A stretch of 64,000 nt of DNA from Mixta intestinalis (GTDB taxonomy: Bacteria; Pseudomonadota; Gammaproteobacteria; Enterobacterales; Enterobacteriaceae), in assembly GCF_009914055.1 (NCBI RefSeq), contig NZ_CP028271.1:2914001-2978000 (forward strand), in the 5' to 3' direction. The translations under genes were made by a program, and so were the position numbers. Positions 17,742 through 26,142 of this stretch are shown here, piece by piece (positions within the stretch are counted from its first letter, which is position 1; each line of letters starts with the position of its first letter). The notes under the pieces were generated by a model. That model had not been told where the DNA came from. It saw only the letters and a list, made by a program, of their open reading frames with translations, and searched no databases.

Positions 17742-17755
17742 TTAATCATGATCAA
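17742..17755. promoter_or_regulatory. FNR-like box upstream of ygbA
   Basis: TTAAT-CATG-ATCAA matches 9 of 10 positions of the FNR consensus TTGAT-N4-ATCAA. On the minus strand an AT-rich -10-like element (TTATAA type, about 17717-17722) puts the transcription start near 17708, about 41 bases from the box centre, which is the class II activator spacing. This supports anaerobic activation of ygbA. The transcription start is inferred. Confidence 0.5.
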
Positions 17756-18312
17756 CAGAAGTTTCCTGACTAAACGTAAACAGAGCCGTTATTGCGTTAG
17801 CGCAATAATATGCTGTCGCTATTAACCCTGCTATTAACATGGTTATTTTCCCTGTCAGAAACCGAGCATGTCTGTTTTTATTTTGAATCTTTTATCGGCA
17901 CCGATAAATACCGAAAAACCGGGGAAAGCTTCAACTGACTCTTCTCCCAGCATTGCCTGATAAAATGCGTGTTCATATCTACATCATCAACGTATAAAGT
18001 TATGCTGTCAGGTTTAAACATATTATTTCTTCGTCAGGAAAGATAACCAGCGCGCGCTTTCATTTCAGCTTTTAGACTCAGGACATCAGGCTCTATTTCA
18101 CTGACAATAGCTATCTTTCAAGGCGTTAAGTATTGCTTAAGGATTAAGCCGTTAATAAAGTGCAAGAAATAATGGAGGAAGCGCTAACCGATAATGCCTG
18201 ATTTTCCTTTTACAGAGGAAAGCCGCATATCGATCGTATTTATAAAGGCTTAGCCCGTGTTTTTAATCTCATTCACACGAGCTGTGTTTAATAATTTTCT
18301 GACTTTACCCGG
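17756..18312. other. Intergenic region with a small possible ORF and hairpin
   Basis: About 560 bases without a clear gene. ATTGCG-TTAG-CGCAAT (17791-17806) is a perfect 6-bp stem directly before a 42-codon frame on the plus strand (17810-17938) that begins with a hydrophobic stretch (MLSLLTLLLTWLFSL). That frame has no Shine-Dalgarno sequence, so it is weak. The remainder is AT-rich and shows nothing I can name. Confidence 0.35.
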
Positions 18313-18906
18313 TTATTTTATACCACACCGCTGTACCATCGCGATAATCACCTGAAACAGCTCATCCTTTGCCTGCTGTTCCGTAATCACCCCGTTAACC
18401 ACAGCCCAGGACAGCCCTTCGGCAGAGCCAAGCATCGCCCGCAGGGGGGCATCGCCAGGCGGTTGCTGGCAGAACGGCGCAAACAGCCTGCGGCATTTTT
18501 CAGTAAATGAAGCCGCATAATCCTGCCAGATTTGTTCCAGCTCAGGCGTACCGGTAAGGGCCGCCATTACGCTGGGCATTTCACGCCCCTGAAGCAACAC
18601 GCATTCGATATAGGAATTGGCGATAACCACAGCCAGCTTTTCTAAAACCGGTTCCGTTTTGCTGATCATGTCATCCATCGCTTCCGTTTGACGCCGATCG
18701 AACTCCTTATAAAGTGTAGCCAGAAGCCCGGAACGACTGGTGAAATGATCGTAAACTACCGGCTTCGTTACGCCAGCCTGTTTTGCCAGATACCCCAGGG
18801 TCAGTGCTTCCGTCCCTTCTTCACGAATAATCCGCCATGCAACTTCTACCAGTTGAGTATGACGTTCTTCTCTTGATAACCGCTGTCGCGTGAGCGATTC
18901 AGGCAT
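18313..18906 (-). CDS. TetR-family transcriptional repressor
   Basis: A 197-residue TetR-type repressor. The N-terminal HTH is clear: REEGTEALTLGYLAKQAGVTKPVVYDHFTSRSGLL in two halves around residues 25-60 shows the typical T..A.AGVTKPVVYDHF pattern. The C-terminal ligand domain is less conserved. ATG 18906 has AGGAG 10 bases before it; ATG 18915 is possible, and the TTG at 18942 would put the start inside the operator. The gene is divergent from a quinone-reductase-like gene across a nested palindrome, so it probably represses both and senses a quinone or electrophile. Confidence 0.85.
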   Translation of the reverse strand: MPESLTRQRLSREERHTQLVEVAWRIIREEGTEALTLGYLAKQAGVTKPVVYDHFTSRSGLLATLYKEFDRRQTEAMDDMISKTEPVLEKLAVVIANSYIECVLLQGREMPSVMAALTGTPELEQIWQDYAASFTEKCRRLFAPFCQQPPGDAPLRAMLGSAEGLSWAVVNGVITEQQAKDELFQVIIAMVQRCGIK

Positions 18907-18931
18907 GGCAGGCATTCTCCTGTTGACTTGC

Positions 18932-18980
18932 TTATATACCAAAGGTAACCTACCACAAGTAAGTTACCATTAGTATATAA
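18932..18980. promoter_or_regulatory. Nested 49-bp dyad operator between the TetR gene and the quinone reductase gene
   Basis: An inner inverted repeat, GGTAACCTAC (18944-18953) and GTAAGTTACC (18959-18968), has one mismatch in ten. An outer pair, TTATATAC (18932-18939) and GTATATAA (18973-18980), is perfect. Both pairs share the same centre at 18956. The outer arms are TATA-rich and could hold the divergent -10 elements, so repressor binding to the inner arms would block both promoters. Confidence 0.7.
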
Positions 18981-19023
18981 GATTACGTCTAATAGTGGTC
19001 TATAGCAACAGGGAGTCTCTCTA

Positions 19024-19653
19024 ATGCACGCATTAATTGTTGTTTCTCATCCTCTCGATACCTCATTAACTCACGGCACTGCTAAGGCCATTGCGCAAGG
19101 CATTACCGACGCTAACCCGGCCAATACGTACGAAATCGCAGATCTGATGCAGGAAGGCTTTAACCCGGTTTACTCAGTAGCCGATATGGCGCTTTTTCAG
19201 CAAACCGGCGCAACGCCGCCTGATATTGCAGCAGAACAGGCGCGTATTGATAAAGCAGATGCGCTGGTGCTGGTCTTTCCCGTTTACTGGTGGAGCATGC
19301 CTGCATTATTAAAAGGCTGGATCGATCGGGTCTTTTCCAACGGCTGGGCTTATGAAGAAACCGCAGAAGAAAAGGTATTGAAAAAGCTGGGCCATTTACC
19401 CGTGCATTTAGTGGCACTGGGCGCGGCTACCAAAAAAACCTATGAAAAACGCGACTATTTTGGTGCCTTTAATACCCAGATAGTACACGGAATTTTTGAT
19501 TACTGTGGTGCACCGGTAGTAACTTCAGAAATATTATTGTTACCAGAGATGAAATCCCCGGATGCCTGTATTGAGGCTGCACGGGATATTGGACGAGCTG
19601 TAACAACCCGATCCGCAAAAAGCAAAAACCCGCCTTGTGGGCGGGTTCTTTAG
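19024..19653 (+). CDS. NAD(P)H-dependent quinone oxidoreductase, flavodoxin-fold (KefF/NQO family)
   Basis: A 209-residue flavoprotein expected to reduce quinones by two electrons. The N-terminus HALIVVSHPLDTSLTHG binds the flavin phosphate; VFPVYWWSMPALLKGWIDRVF near residues 80-100 is the family hallmark, and a GYxG-like segment follows. It is controlled by the divergent TetR repressor. The last 14 or so residues (about TTRSAKSKNPPCGRVL) are not family-like: they are encoded by the terminator of the opposing tRNA-Phe gene, and the stop lies past that hairpin. The original C-terminus has probably been replaced, perhaps when this gene block joined the tRNA locus. Confidence 0.87.
   Translation: MHALIVVSHPLDTSLTHGTAKAIAQGITDANPANTYEIADLMQEGFNPVYSVADMALFQQTGATPPDIAAEQARIDKADALVLVFPVYWWSMPALLKGWIDRVFSNGWAYEETAEEKVLKKLGHLPVHLVALGAATKKTYEKRDYFGAFNTQIVHGIFDYCGAPVVTSEILLLPEMKSPDACIEAARDIGRAVTTRSAKSKNPPCGRVL
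19624..19651 (-). terminator. Terminator of the tRNA-Phe gene
   Basis: On the minus strand AACCCGCC and GGCGGGTT form an 8-bp stem with a 5-base loop followed by TTTTT. It ends tRNA-Phe transcription and lies inside the 3' end of the convergent quinone reductase frame. Confidence 0.85.
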
Positions 19654-19658
19654 AATAG

Positions 19659-19734
19659 TGGTGCCCGGACTCGGAATCGAACCAAGGACACGGGGATTTT
19701 CAATCCCCTGCTCTACCGACTGAGCTATCCGGGC
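19659..19734 (-). tRNA. pheV: tRNA-Phe (anticodon GAA)
   Basis: The 76-base minus-strand gene reads GCCCGGATAGCTCAGTCGG at its 5' end and ends ...TCCGGGCACCA. The acceptor stem GCCCGGA/TCCGGGC, the D-loop AGCTCAGTCGG, the anticodon loop with TGAAAA and the TTCGATTC T-loop are all intact, and CCA is encoded. It is essentially identical to the E. coli tRNA-Phe. It has its own promoter and terminator. Confidence 0.97.
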
Positions 19735-19744
19735 AACGGGGCGC

Positions 19745-19773
19745 ATTAAACCGTAAAGGCGCTTTGTCGTCAA
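19745..19773 (-). promoter_or_regulatory. Sigma-70 promoter of tRNA-Phe with GC-rich discriminator
   Basis: Minus strand TTGACG (19773-19768), a 17-base spacer and TTTAAT (19750-19745), followed by GCGCCCC before the tRNA. The GC-rich discriminator is typical of stringently controlled stable-RNA promoters. Confidence 0.8.
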
Positions 19774-19926
19774 ATGCTTTTCATCGAAATTTCTCCGTTT
19801 GCGCTCTTTTGCAGCAATCGGTAAAAGATCGGTAAAAAGCGCGTGCATCCCCGCCCTCTCCGCTCAGCTTTTAAGCAGCGGGGCCGATAACCACTGGTGA
19901 AACCCATAACACAATAAAGGTTCACC

Positions 19927-21249
19927 ATGTTTCGTTCTATTGCATCAGGAATCGCATCACGTCTCGCTTCACAGCAGTGCGCCTATCCTTCCGCAACGCT
20001 GGCCGCGCTTGATGAAGCGATTGCTACCATTGCCTTTACGCCGGACGGTACAATTTTAAACGCCAACAAATTGTTTCTTGATCGCATGGGCTATCAACTG
20101 GAGGAAATACAGGGAAAGCATCACCGCATCTTCTGCCCGGATGAACTGGCCGCCTCACCGCAGTATCAGGCTTTCTGGCAGCGACTACAGCGCGGCGAGA
20201 GTTTCAGCAATAAGTTCCTGCGGCTGGATAAGCAGGGACATCCGGTCTGGCTGGAGGCGAACTACGTGCCGGTACGCGATCGCTTTGGCAAGGTGATAAA
20301 AATCGTCAAGCTGGCGTCAGATATTACCGCGCACGTGCTGGATGCGCAGGAGCAGCGCGCCTTAACCACCGCTATCGATCGCTCTATGGCGGTCATCGCT
20401 TTTAATCTGCGCGGCGAAGTGCTGAAAGCCAACGCTAACTTTTTAAAGACCACCGGTTACCGCGAGCAAGAAATTATCGGTCAGCATCACGGTATGTTTT
20501 GTACCCCGGCGCTGCGTGCCAGCGAAGAATACAAAACCTTCTGGCAAAAGCTGAATCACGGCGATTTTATCTCCGGTCAGTTTCAACGGGTTGATAAACA
20601 GGGGCGCACGCTGTGGCTGCGCGCCACCTATAACCCGGTTTTCGATGAAAACGGCGAGCTGTATAAAATCGTTAAATTTGCCTCCAACGTCACCAGTCAG
20701 GTAGAGAAAAACCAACAGGAGCGGGAAGCGGCACAGCAGGCCTATGAAACCGCGTTGCGCACTAATGAAAGCACGCGGGTTGGCGCAGACGTGGTGGAAA
20801 ACAGCGTACAAAATATCAATGCGCTGGCGGGCGAGCTGCATGATATCTCCGGTGATATTTCCAGCCTGAGCGCCCAGTCCGATCGCATCGGGCAGATAGT
20901 CGAAACCATTCGCAGCATCGCCAGCCAGACAAACCTGCTGGCGCTGAACGCCGCGATAGAAGCCGCGCGAGCTGGCGCACACGGGCGCGCCTTTGCGGTA
21001 GTAGCAAATGAGGTGCGTTCGCTGGCAGCCAATATCAACCAGGCCACCAGCGAGATTGAAAAAATGGTCAGGGATAATCATCTGCTGGCCGGTAAAGCAT
21101 TAACCAGCATTGAAACCAATCTACAACGCGCCGATCGCGGAGTCGCCCTTGCGCAGGAGGCGGGAGAGGTCATCGCGGAAATCCGTGGCAGCGCCGCTGA
21201 GGTAGTCAGCGCTATCAGCAACGTGACCAAGGCGTTAAAAGAGGAATAA
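19927..21249 (+). CDS. Soluble PAS-PAS methyl-accepting chemotaxis protein (BdlA-like)
   Basis: A 440-residue cytoplasmic signal transducer. Two PAS domains (about 25-125 and 145-250) have similar sequence: each contains a GYxxEEIxGxHHxxFC pattern and a KQGxxxWL motif. The C-terminal half is an MCP signalling hairpin with SQTNLLALNAAIEAARAG and FAVVANEVRSLA. There is no membrane segment or periplasmic domain, and no CheR-binding pentapeptide at the end. The layout and length match Pseudomonas BdlA, a biofilm-dispersion sensor; Aer-like redox sensing through a flavin or heme is possible. It is monocistronic with a terminator just downstream. Confidence 0.88.
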   Translation: MFRSIASGIASRLASQQCAYPSATLAALDEAIATIAFTPDGTILNANKLFLDRMGYQLEEIQGKHHRIFCPDELAASPQYQAFWQRLQRGESFSNKFLRLDKQGHPVWLEANYVPVRDRFGKVIKIVKLASDITAHVLDAQEQRALTTAIDRSMAVIAFNLRGEVLKANANFLKTTGYREQEIIGQHHGMFCTPALRASEEYKTFWQKLNHGDFISGQFQRVDKQGRTLWLRATYNPVFDENGELYKIVKFASNVTSQVEKNQQEREAAQQAYETALRTNESTRVGADVVENSVQNINALAGELHDISGDISSLSAQSDRIGQIVETIRSIASQTNLLALNAAIEAARAGAHGRAFAVVANEVRSLAANINQATSEIEKMVRDNHLLAGKALTSIETNLQRADRGVALAQEAGEVIAEIRGSAAEVVSAISNVTKALKEE

Positions 21250-21257
21250 ATCTGTCA

Positions 21258-21281
21258 GGCGGCGTCACTCCGCCGCCTTTT
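21258..21281 (+). terminator. Rho-independent terminator after the PAS-MCP gene
   Basis: GGCGGCG (21258-21264), loop TCACTC, CGCCGCC (21271-21277), then TTTT. It begins 8 bases after the stop codon. Confidence 0.8.
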
Positions 21282-21534
21282 CCTGCTGTTTATCAAACAG
21301 AAAAATGGACTATTTAGCGGAAATTGCCCTCTTAACCCGCTGATACCTTGATAGTCAGTATTTTTTACAGAAATACGGTTGCAAATACGAGTTAATCTCA
21401 TTCAAAAATAGAATCAATTCTCTTTAAAATCAGCGTATTAAAAATGAATATTGTGCAAAAAAGCATGTTCCCGGCTGCCCGTTTGCTGCATAATTCACCA
21501 AACAATGTTTGCCTGCCATAAATAAGGAAATGCT

Positions 21535-22047
21535 ATGCTGACAAATGACATGATTGCCCGCTTAAATGACCAGCTGAATCTGGAGTTCTATTCCGCCAAC
21601 CTCTATCTGCAAATGAGCGCCTGGTGCAGCGATAAAAGTTTTGAAGGGGCTGCCGCGTTCCTGAAATCTCACTCACGCGAAGAGATGGAACATATGCAGC
21701 GCCTGTTTGATTACCTGAGCGATACCGGGGCGCTGCCGGTACTGGGCACAATTCCTGCGCCGCCGGTTTCATTTGAATCCCTGGCGGATCTGTTCCAGCA
21801 GACCTACGAGCACGAGCAGCTAATCACACGTAAAATCAACGAGCTGGCGCACGCGGCAATGTCCAGCCAGGACTACTCCACCTTCCAGTTCCTGCAATGG
21901 TACGTGGCTGAACAGCATGAAGAAGAGAAGCTGTTTAAATCCATCCTCGATAAGCTGGCGCTGGTCGGCGACAGTGGCAAAAGCCTGTTCTTTGTCGATA
22001 AAGATCTGGCAGCATTGGACAGCGGCAGCCACGGCTCGGCAAACTGA
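21535..22047 (+). CDS. ftnA: Non-heme ferritin
   Basis: The 170-residue subunit of a 24-mer iron-storage shell. The ferroxidase ligands of bacterial ferritin are present: Glu17, Tyr24, Glu50 and His53, with further Glu residues in YVAEQHEEEK. The first residues MLTNDMIARLNDQLNLEFYSANLYL follow E. coli FtnA. AAGGAAATGCT precedes the ATG. It stands alone and converges with the GGDEF/EAL gene. No clear Fur box was seen within 150 bases upstream, which fits the indirect iron control known in E. coli. Confidence 0.95.
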   Translation: MLTNDMIARLNDQLNLEFYSANLYLQMSAWCSDKSFEGAAAFLKSHSREEMEHMQRLFDYLSDTGALPVLGTIPAPPVSFESLADLFQQTYEHEQLITRKINELAHAAMSSQDYSTFQFLQWYVAEQHEEEKLFKSILDKLALVGDSGKSLFFVDKDLAALDSGSHGSAN

Positions 22048-22063
22048 TATCGCTTTCCCGGCT

Positions 22064-22082
22064 CCGGCGCATCGTGCGCCGG
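22064..22082. terminator. Hairpin between convergent ftnA and the GGDEF/EAL gene
   Basis: CCGGCGCA and TGCGCCGG form an 8-bp stem with a 3-base loop in the 42-base gap between two convergent genes. There is no T-run, so termination efficiency is uncertain. Confidence 0.5.
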
Positions 22083-22089
22083 GATCGGG

Positions 22090-24936
22090 TTATAGCATGG
22101 TCAGCCGTAGCTCAGAAGGCTGCGGTCGACCGAAAAAGTAGCCCTGAAACAGCGTACATCCCTCTTCCTTAAGCTTATCAAACTGCTCTCGGCTTTCGAC
22201 GCCCTCAGCGGTAATCTGAATATCCAGACTGCGGCTCATGCCGGTTATAGCACGGATTATCGCCAGCGCCTCGCGGCTGTCGCTCATATCGCTAATAAAA
22301 GATTTGTCGATTTTAATTTTATCGAACGGGAAAGATCGCAAATAGCTAAGCGACGAATAACCGGTGCCAAAATCATCCAGCGCGATCAGCACGCCCAGCG
22401 CCTTCAGGCTTTGCAGCGTGTGGATATTGCCGAGCGAGTCATCCAGCAGCACCGACTCGGTAATCTCCACCTCCAGCCGCCAGGGTTCCAGACCGGACGC
22501 TTTCAGCGCCCCCTCTACCGTCGCGATCAGCGTGCTGTTTTTAAACTGTACCGGCGACAGGTTGACCGATACCGTTTGGCCCCCCGGCCAGTTCTTCGCT
22601 TCACGGCACGCTTCGTACAGCGCCCAGGCACCGAGGCTATGAATCAGTCCGGTTTCTTCAGCGATGGCGATAAACTCGCCCGGCATGATCAACCCCTTTT
22701 GCGGATGATGCCAGCGCATTAGCGCCTCATAACCGATAATTGCCTTCTTTTCACTGTTAGTAATCGGCTGATAATAGAGTCGCAGTTGATCTTCAGTGAT
22801 CGCCTCGCGCAGATCGTTTTCCATACTGCGACGGGTGCGCGCCTGCGCGTCCATCTCCAGCGTGAAATGTTCATAGCGATTACGCCCGTTGCGCTTGGCT
22901 TCATACAGCGCCATATCGGCACAGCGCAAGAGCTGCTCCGGCGTCGAAAGCTCTGCATCAGCGAAGGCGATACCGATACTCAGCCCTACCGACAAATTAT
23001 GCCCTTCAACGTTGATCGGCGGCTGTACAGTATCGATCAGCCGCTGTGCTACCGCGCTCGCCTCCTGCTGACGGCTAAGGCCAGGCAGCACAATGGCAAA
23101 CTCATCGCCACCGATACGGGCCAGCGTATCCTGCTCGCGCAGTATGGCACGCAGGCGTCTGGCAATAACGCGCAGCAGCTCGTCGCCCATTTGGTGACCG
23201 AGCGCATCGTTGACGTTTTTAAAATTATCCAGATCGAGGCAGAGCGCCGCCGTCTGTCGCTCGTGCAGGCTGTCCTGACGCAGCGCATCGCTCAGCCGCT
23301 GACGAAACAGAATCCGGTTCGGCAGGCTGGTAAGGTAATCGTGATGGGCCATATGGTGAATACGGGCGTCGGCGGCGCGCTGATCGGTAACGTCATCCAC
23401 AATCAATATCACATAGTGCGTGCGCGCATCACCGCCGCGCACCGTGGCAACGCGAGTGTGCAGAATGCGATCGCCGCAGGCGGTTACCAGCTGCTGCTCG
23501 CTCTGGTGGATACCTTCACTGCGTAGCGCCGCATCCGCCAGCGCGTTGAAATAGTCGCTCAGCTCCGGCGGCAGGCACTCATGCGGCTTTTTGCCGTGCA
23601 TACTGTTTTTTTCCACACCAAACAGCTGCTCCGCCTTGCGATTCACCAGCAGAATTTCCCGCGATATCGCATCCTCTACCAGCACACAGGAAGGAATACT
23701 GGTGATGATGGTATCAAGAAAGCGTGACATGGAAGTCATGCGTTCGCTTTGCGCCTCCGCCAGATCTTTGGCGCGCAGGATTTGCTGTTCATACTCGCGC
23801 CGCTCGGTAACGTCGCGGGTGATTTTCGCGAAGCCAACCAGCTTACCGCTGTCGTCATGAATCGCGTCGATCACCACGTGCGCCCAGAACGCGCTGCCAT
23901 CCTTACGGTAGCGCCAGCCCTGATCCTCAAAGCGTCCGGTTTTACGTGCGATATTCAGGTTGGAGTCTGGCGTTTTGTTCTGCCGATCCTGCGCGCTGTA
24001 GAACAACGAAAAGTGCTGGCCGATGATCTCCTGGGTGTTGTAACCCTTAGCGCGCTGCGCGCCCGCGTTCCAGTTCACTACGTGACCGCCGGGATCGAGC
24101 ATATAGATGGCGTAATCGGTGACACTCTCCACCAGCAGGCGAAATTTCTCTTCCTGGGTACGCCGTTCCTGCTGTAGCCTGCGCTGTTCGGTACAGTCGC
24201 GGGTAATTTTCGCGTAGCCGAGCAGCTTGCCGTTGTCATCGTGGATCGCCTGGATAATCACATGCGCCCAGAACGCGCTGCCATCCTTGCGGTAGCGCCA
24301 GCCCTCATCTTCGAAATGTCCGGTACGAAAGGCTATTTGCAGATTCTTTTCCGGAATATAGGCCATGCGCTCCGGCAGACTGTAGAAGAGGGAAAAATGC
24401 TTCCCGACTACCTCCTCCGTCGTGTAACCCTTGGCGCGCTGCGCGCCGCTGTTCCAGTTCACCACCAGGCCTTCGGCGTCCAGCATGTAGATAGCGTAAT
24501 CGGTAACGCCATCTACCAGCAGACGAAACTTCTCCTCCTGCTCGCGCTTCTGTCGCAGCAGCGCCTGCTGTTCGGTACAGTCGCGGGTGATGACCGCAAA
24601 CCCCAGCATGGCACCGTTTTCATCGTAGATGGCGTCGATCACCACGTGCGCCCAGAAGGCGCTGCCATCCTTGCGATAGCGCCAGCCTTCGGTTTCAAAG
24701 CGCCCGCAGCGGGCGGCGATAGCAAGATTGTTTGCCGCCTGACCTTTCGTCTGTTCGCTTTCGCTGTAAAAAATAGCGATGTTTTTGCCGACGACCTCTT
24801 CCGCCAGGTAACCTTTTGCCCGCCGCGCACCTGCGTTCCAGTTAACGATCGTGCCGTCAGGATGGATCATATAAATGGCGTAATCGACCACGCTTTGTAC
24901 CAGCAGTCGATAAAGTGAGTCTGGATTCTTATTCAT
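22090..24936 (-). CDS. PAS(x4)-GGDEF-EAL cyclic-di-GMP signalling protein
   Basis: A soluble protein of about 948 residues. Three N-terminal PAS domains of about 125 residues are near copies of each other, each containing DYAIYM, VNWN.GA.RAKGY and the identical block GWRYRKDGSAFWAHV. A fourth, different PAS follows (from about TIITSIPSCVLVED). The GGDEF site is intact (ARIGGDEFAIVLPG), with an RxxD inhibitory site (REQD) five residues before it. The EAL domain keeps YEALMRW and DDFGTGYSSL, so both synthesis and breakdown of c-di-GMP are possible. ATG 24936 is chosen because it starts just before the first PAS; ATG 24984 is an alternative. No neighbour suggests the input signal. Confidence 0.9.
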   Translation of the reverse strand: MNKNPDSLYRLLVQSVVDYAIYMIHPDGTIVNWNAGARRAKGYLAEEVVGKNIAIFYSESEQTKGQAANNLAIAARCGRFETEGWRYRKDGSAFWAHVVIDAIYDENGAMLGFAVITRDCTEQQALLRQKREQEEKFRLLVDGVTDYAIYMLDAEGLVVNWNSGAQRAKGYTTEEVVGKHFSLFYSLPERMAYIPEKNLQIAFRTGHFEDEGWRYRKDGSAFWAHVIIQAIHDDNGKLLGYAKITRDCTEQRRLQQERRTQEEKFRLLVESVTDYAIYMLDPGGHVVNWNAGAQRAKGYNTQEIIGQHFSLFYSAQDRQNKTPDSNLNIARKTGRFEDQGWRYRKDGSAFWAHVVIDAIHDDSGKLVGFAKITRDVTERREYEQQILRAKDLAEAQSERMTSMSRFLDTIITSIPSCVLVEDAISREILLVNRKAEQLFGVEKNSMHGKKPHECLPPELSDYFNALADAALRSEGIHQSEQQLVTACGDRILHTRVATVRGGDARTHYVILIVDDVTDQRAADARIHHMAHHDYLTSLPNRILFRQRLSDALRQDSLHERQTAALCLDLDNFKNVNDALGHQMGDELLRVIARRLRAILREQDTLARIGGDEFAIVLPGLSRQQEASAVAQRLIDTVQPPINVEGHNLSVGLSIGIAFADAELSTPEQLLRCADMALYEAKRNGRNRYEHFTLEMDAQARTRRSMENDLREAITEDQLRLYYQPITNSEKKAIIGYEALMRWHHPQKGLIMPGEFIAIAEETGLIHSLGAWALYEACREAKNWPGGQTVSVNLSPVQFKNSTLIATVEGALKASGLEPWRLEVEITESVLLDDSLGNIHTLQSLKALGVLIALDDFGTGYSSLSYLRSFPFDKIKIDKSFISDMSDSREALAIIRAITGMSRSLDIQITAEGVESREQFDKLKEEGCTLFQGYFFGRPQPSELRLTML

Positions 24937-25200
24937 TATGTTGCCCGATAGCGGCCCAAACGGCTGTCTGGGTGAGTTAGACATGGCAACGTAGTGCGTC
25001 TGGCTATTCAGCGCTACGCTAAAGAGAAGTTATCGGCCCGCCCGCCTGACTTGTGCGGACGACACCTTTCTATTCCATGCATATCGGCAGCGGCAGACCT
25101 TTTTTCAGCACATGACAGGTGAAATGATCTTAACTAAAACCCTTAAGCCAGATTATGCTGTCTTTGTTTTCACTATTTTATTAACCAAACAGGGCGTTGC

Positions 25201-26142
25201 ATGAAAATTGATGCGGATATCAGCTTTCGTAAACTGGAAATCTTTATTGCCTTTATGGCCAGCGGCAATATTGCTCGTGCCGCTGAACAGTTGAATCTGA
25301 GCAACGTCAGCGTGCACCGTGCGCTGCATACGCTTGAAGAAAATGTGCGCTGCCCGCTGTTTATCCACCAGGGACGTAGCCTGAAACCGCTGCCCGCCGC
25401 GCGTACGCTGCTGGAATATGCGTTGGATGCGGTCGATGTGATGGTGAAAGGGATTGATGAGGCACGTGATAAAGCGGGGCTGGGGCAGAAACATATGCGC
25501 ATCGGCACGCTTTATTCACTGACGCTGGAAACCGTGCCGCGTCTGATTATGGGGATGAAGCTGCGTCGCCCCGATCTGGAGCTTGATTTAACTATGGGTT
25601 CCAATCAGCTGTTACTGGAGAAGCTACAGCAGGGAGAGATGGATGCGATTCTGCTCTCGATTACCGATAGCCAGATCGACAGGCGACGTCATGAGGTGCT
25701 GCCGCTGTTTGAGGATCATATTTTCCTCGCCGCCCCGGCAGATGCGCAGCTCGGCACACAAACATCTGTCGATCTGCGCGATTATCGACAGCAAAAATTT
25801 GTGTCACTGGCGGAAGGCTTCGCCACGTTTCACGGTTTTCAGGAAGCCTTCAGCGTGGCGGGATTCGATGCCAATATCGTGATGCGCGTTAATGACATCT
25901 TCTCTATGCTCAGCCTGGTGCAGGCGGGCGTGGGTTTCGCGCTGGTGCCGGGCAGAATGCGACGCATCTATGAAAACAGCCTGCAACTGCTGCCGCTCTC
26001 GGAGCCTTATCAGATGCGCCAGACCATCGCTATCGTGTTCGATCGCAATCGCGAGCACGATCCCAACCTGCTGGCGCTGGTAGCGGAAGGCCGCATGTAT
26101 GCGCGTGAGGTCTCGCCTGGCGTTGGGGAGCGCGCCTGCTGA
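25201..26142 (+). CDS. mdcR: LysR-family regulator of malonate utilisation
   Basis: A 313-residue LysR-type regulator. The N-terminal HTH has FIAFMASGNIARAAEQLNLSN and then HRALHTLEE; the effector domain follows from about residue 95. It lies convergently next to the last mdc gene, as in Klebsiella-type mdc loci, and should activate the mdc operon in response to malonate. The 3' end is part of a local duplication: bases 26041-26085 recur at 26151-26195, beyond the stop codon. It is also preceded by its own promoter region of about 260 bases shared with the divergent GGDEF/EAL gene. Confidence 0.88.
   Translation: MKIDADISFRKLEIFIAFMASGNIARAAEQLNLSNVSVHRALHTLEENVRCPLFIHQGRSLKPLPAARTLLEYALDAVDVMVKGIDEARDKAGLGQKHMRIGTLYSLTLETVPRLIMGMKLRRPDLELDLTMGSNQLLLEKLQQGEMDAILLSITDSQIDRRRHEVLPLFEDHIFLAAPADAQLGTQTSVDLRDYRQQKFVSLAEGFATFHGFQEAFSVAGFDANIVMRVNDIFSMLSLVQAGVGFALVPGRMRRIYENSLQLLPLSEPYQMRQTIAIVFDRNREHDPNLLALVAEGRMYAREVSPGVGERAC

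Noticed and set aside
19659..19734. tRNA-Phe as an intact integrated-island attachment site with a second copy
   Set aside because: No second copy of the tRNA 3' end and no integrase gene were seen in the window, so an island boundary cannot be defined.
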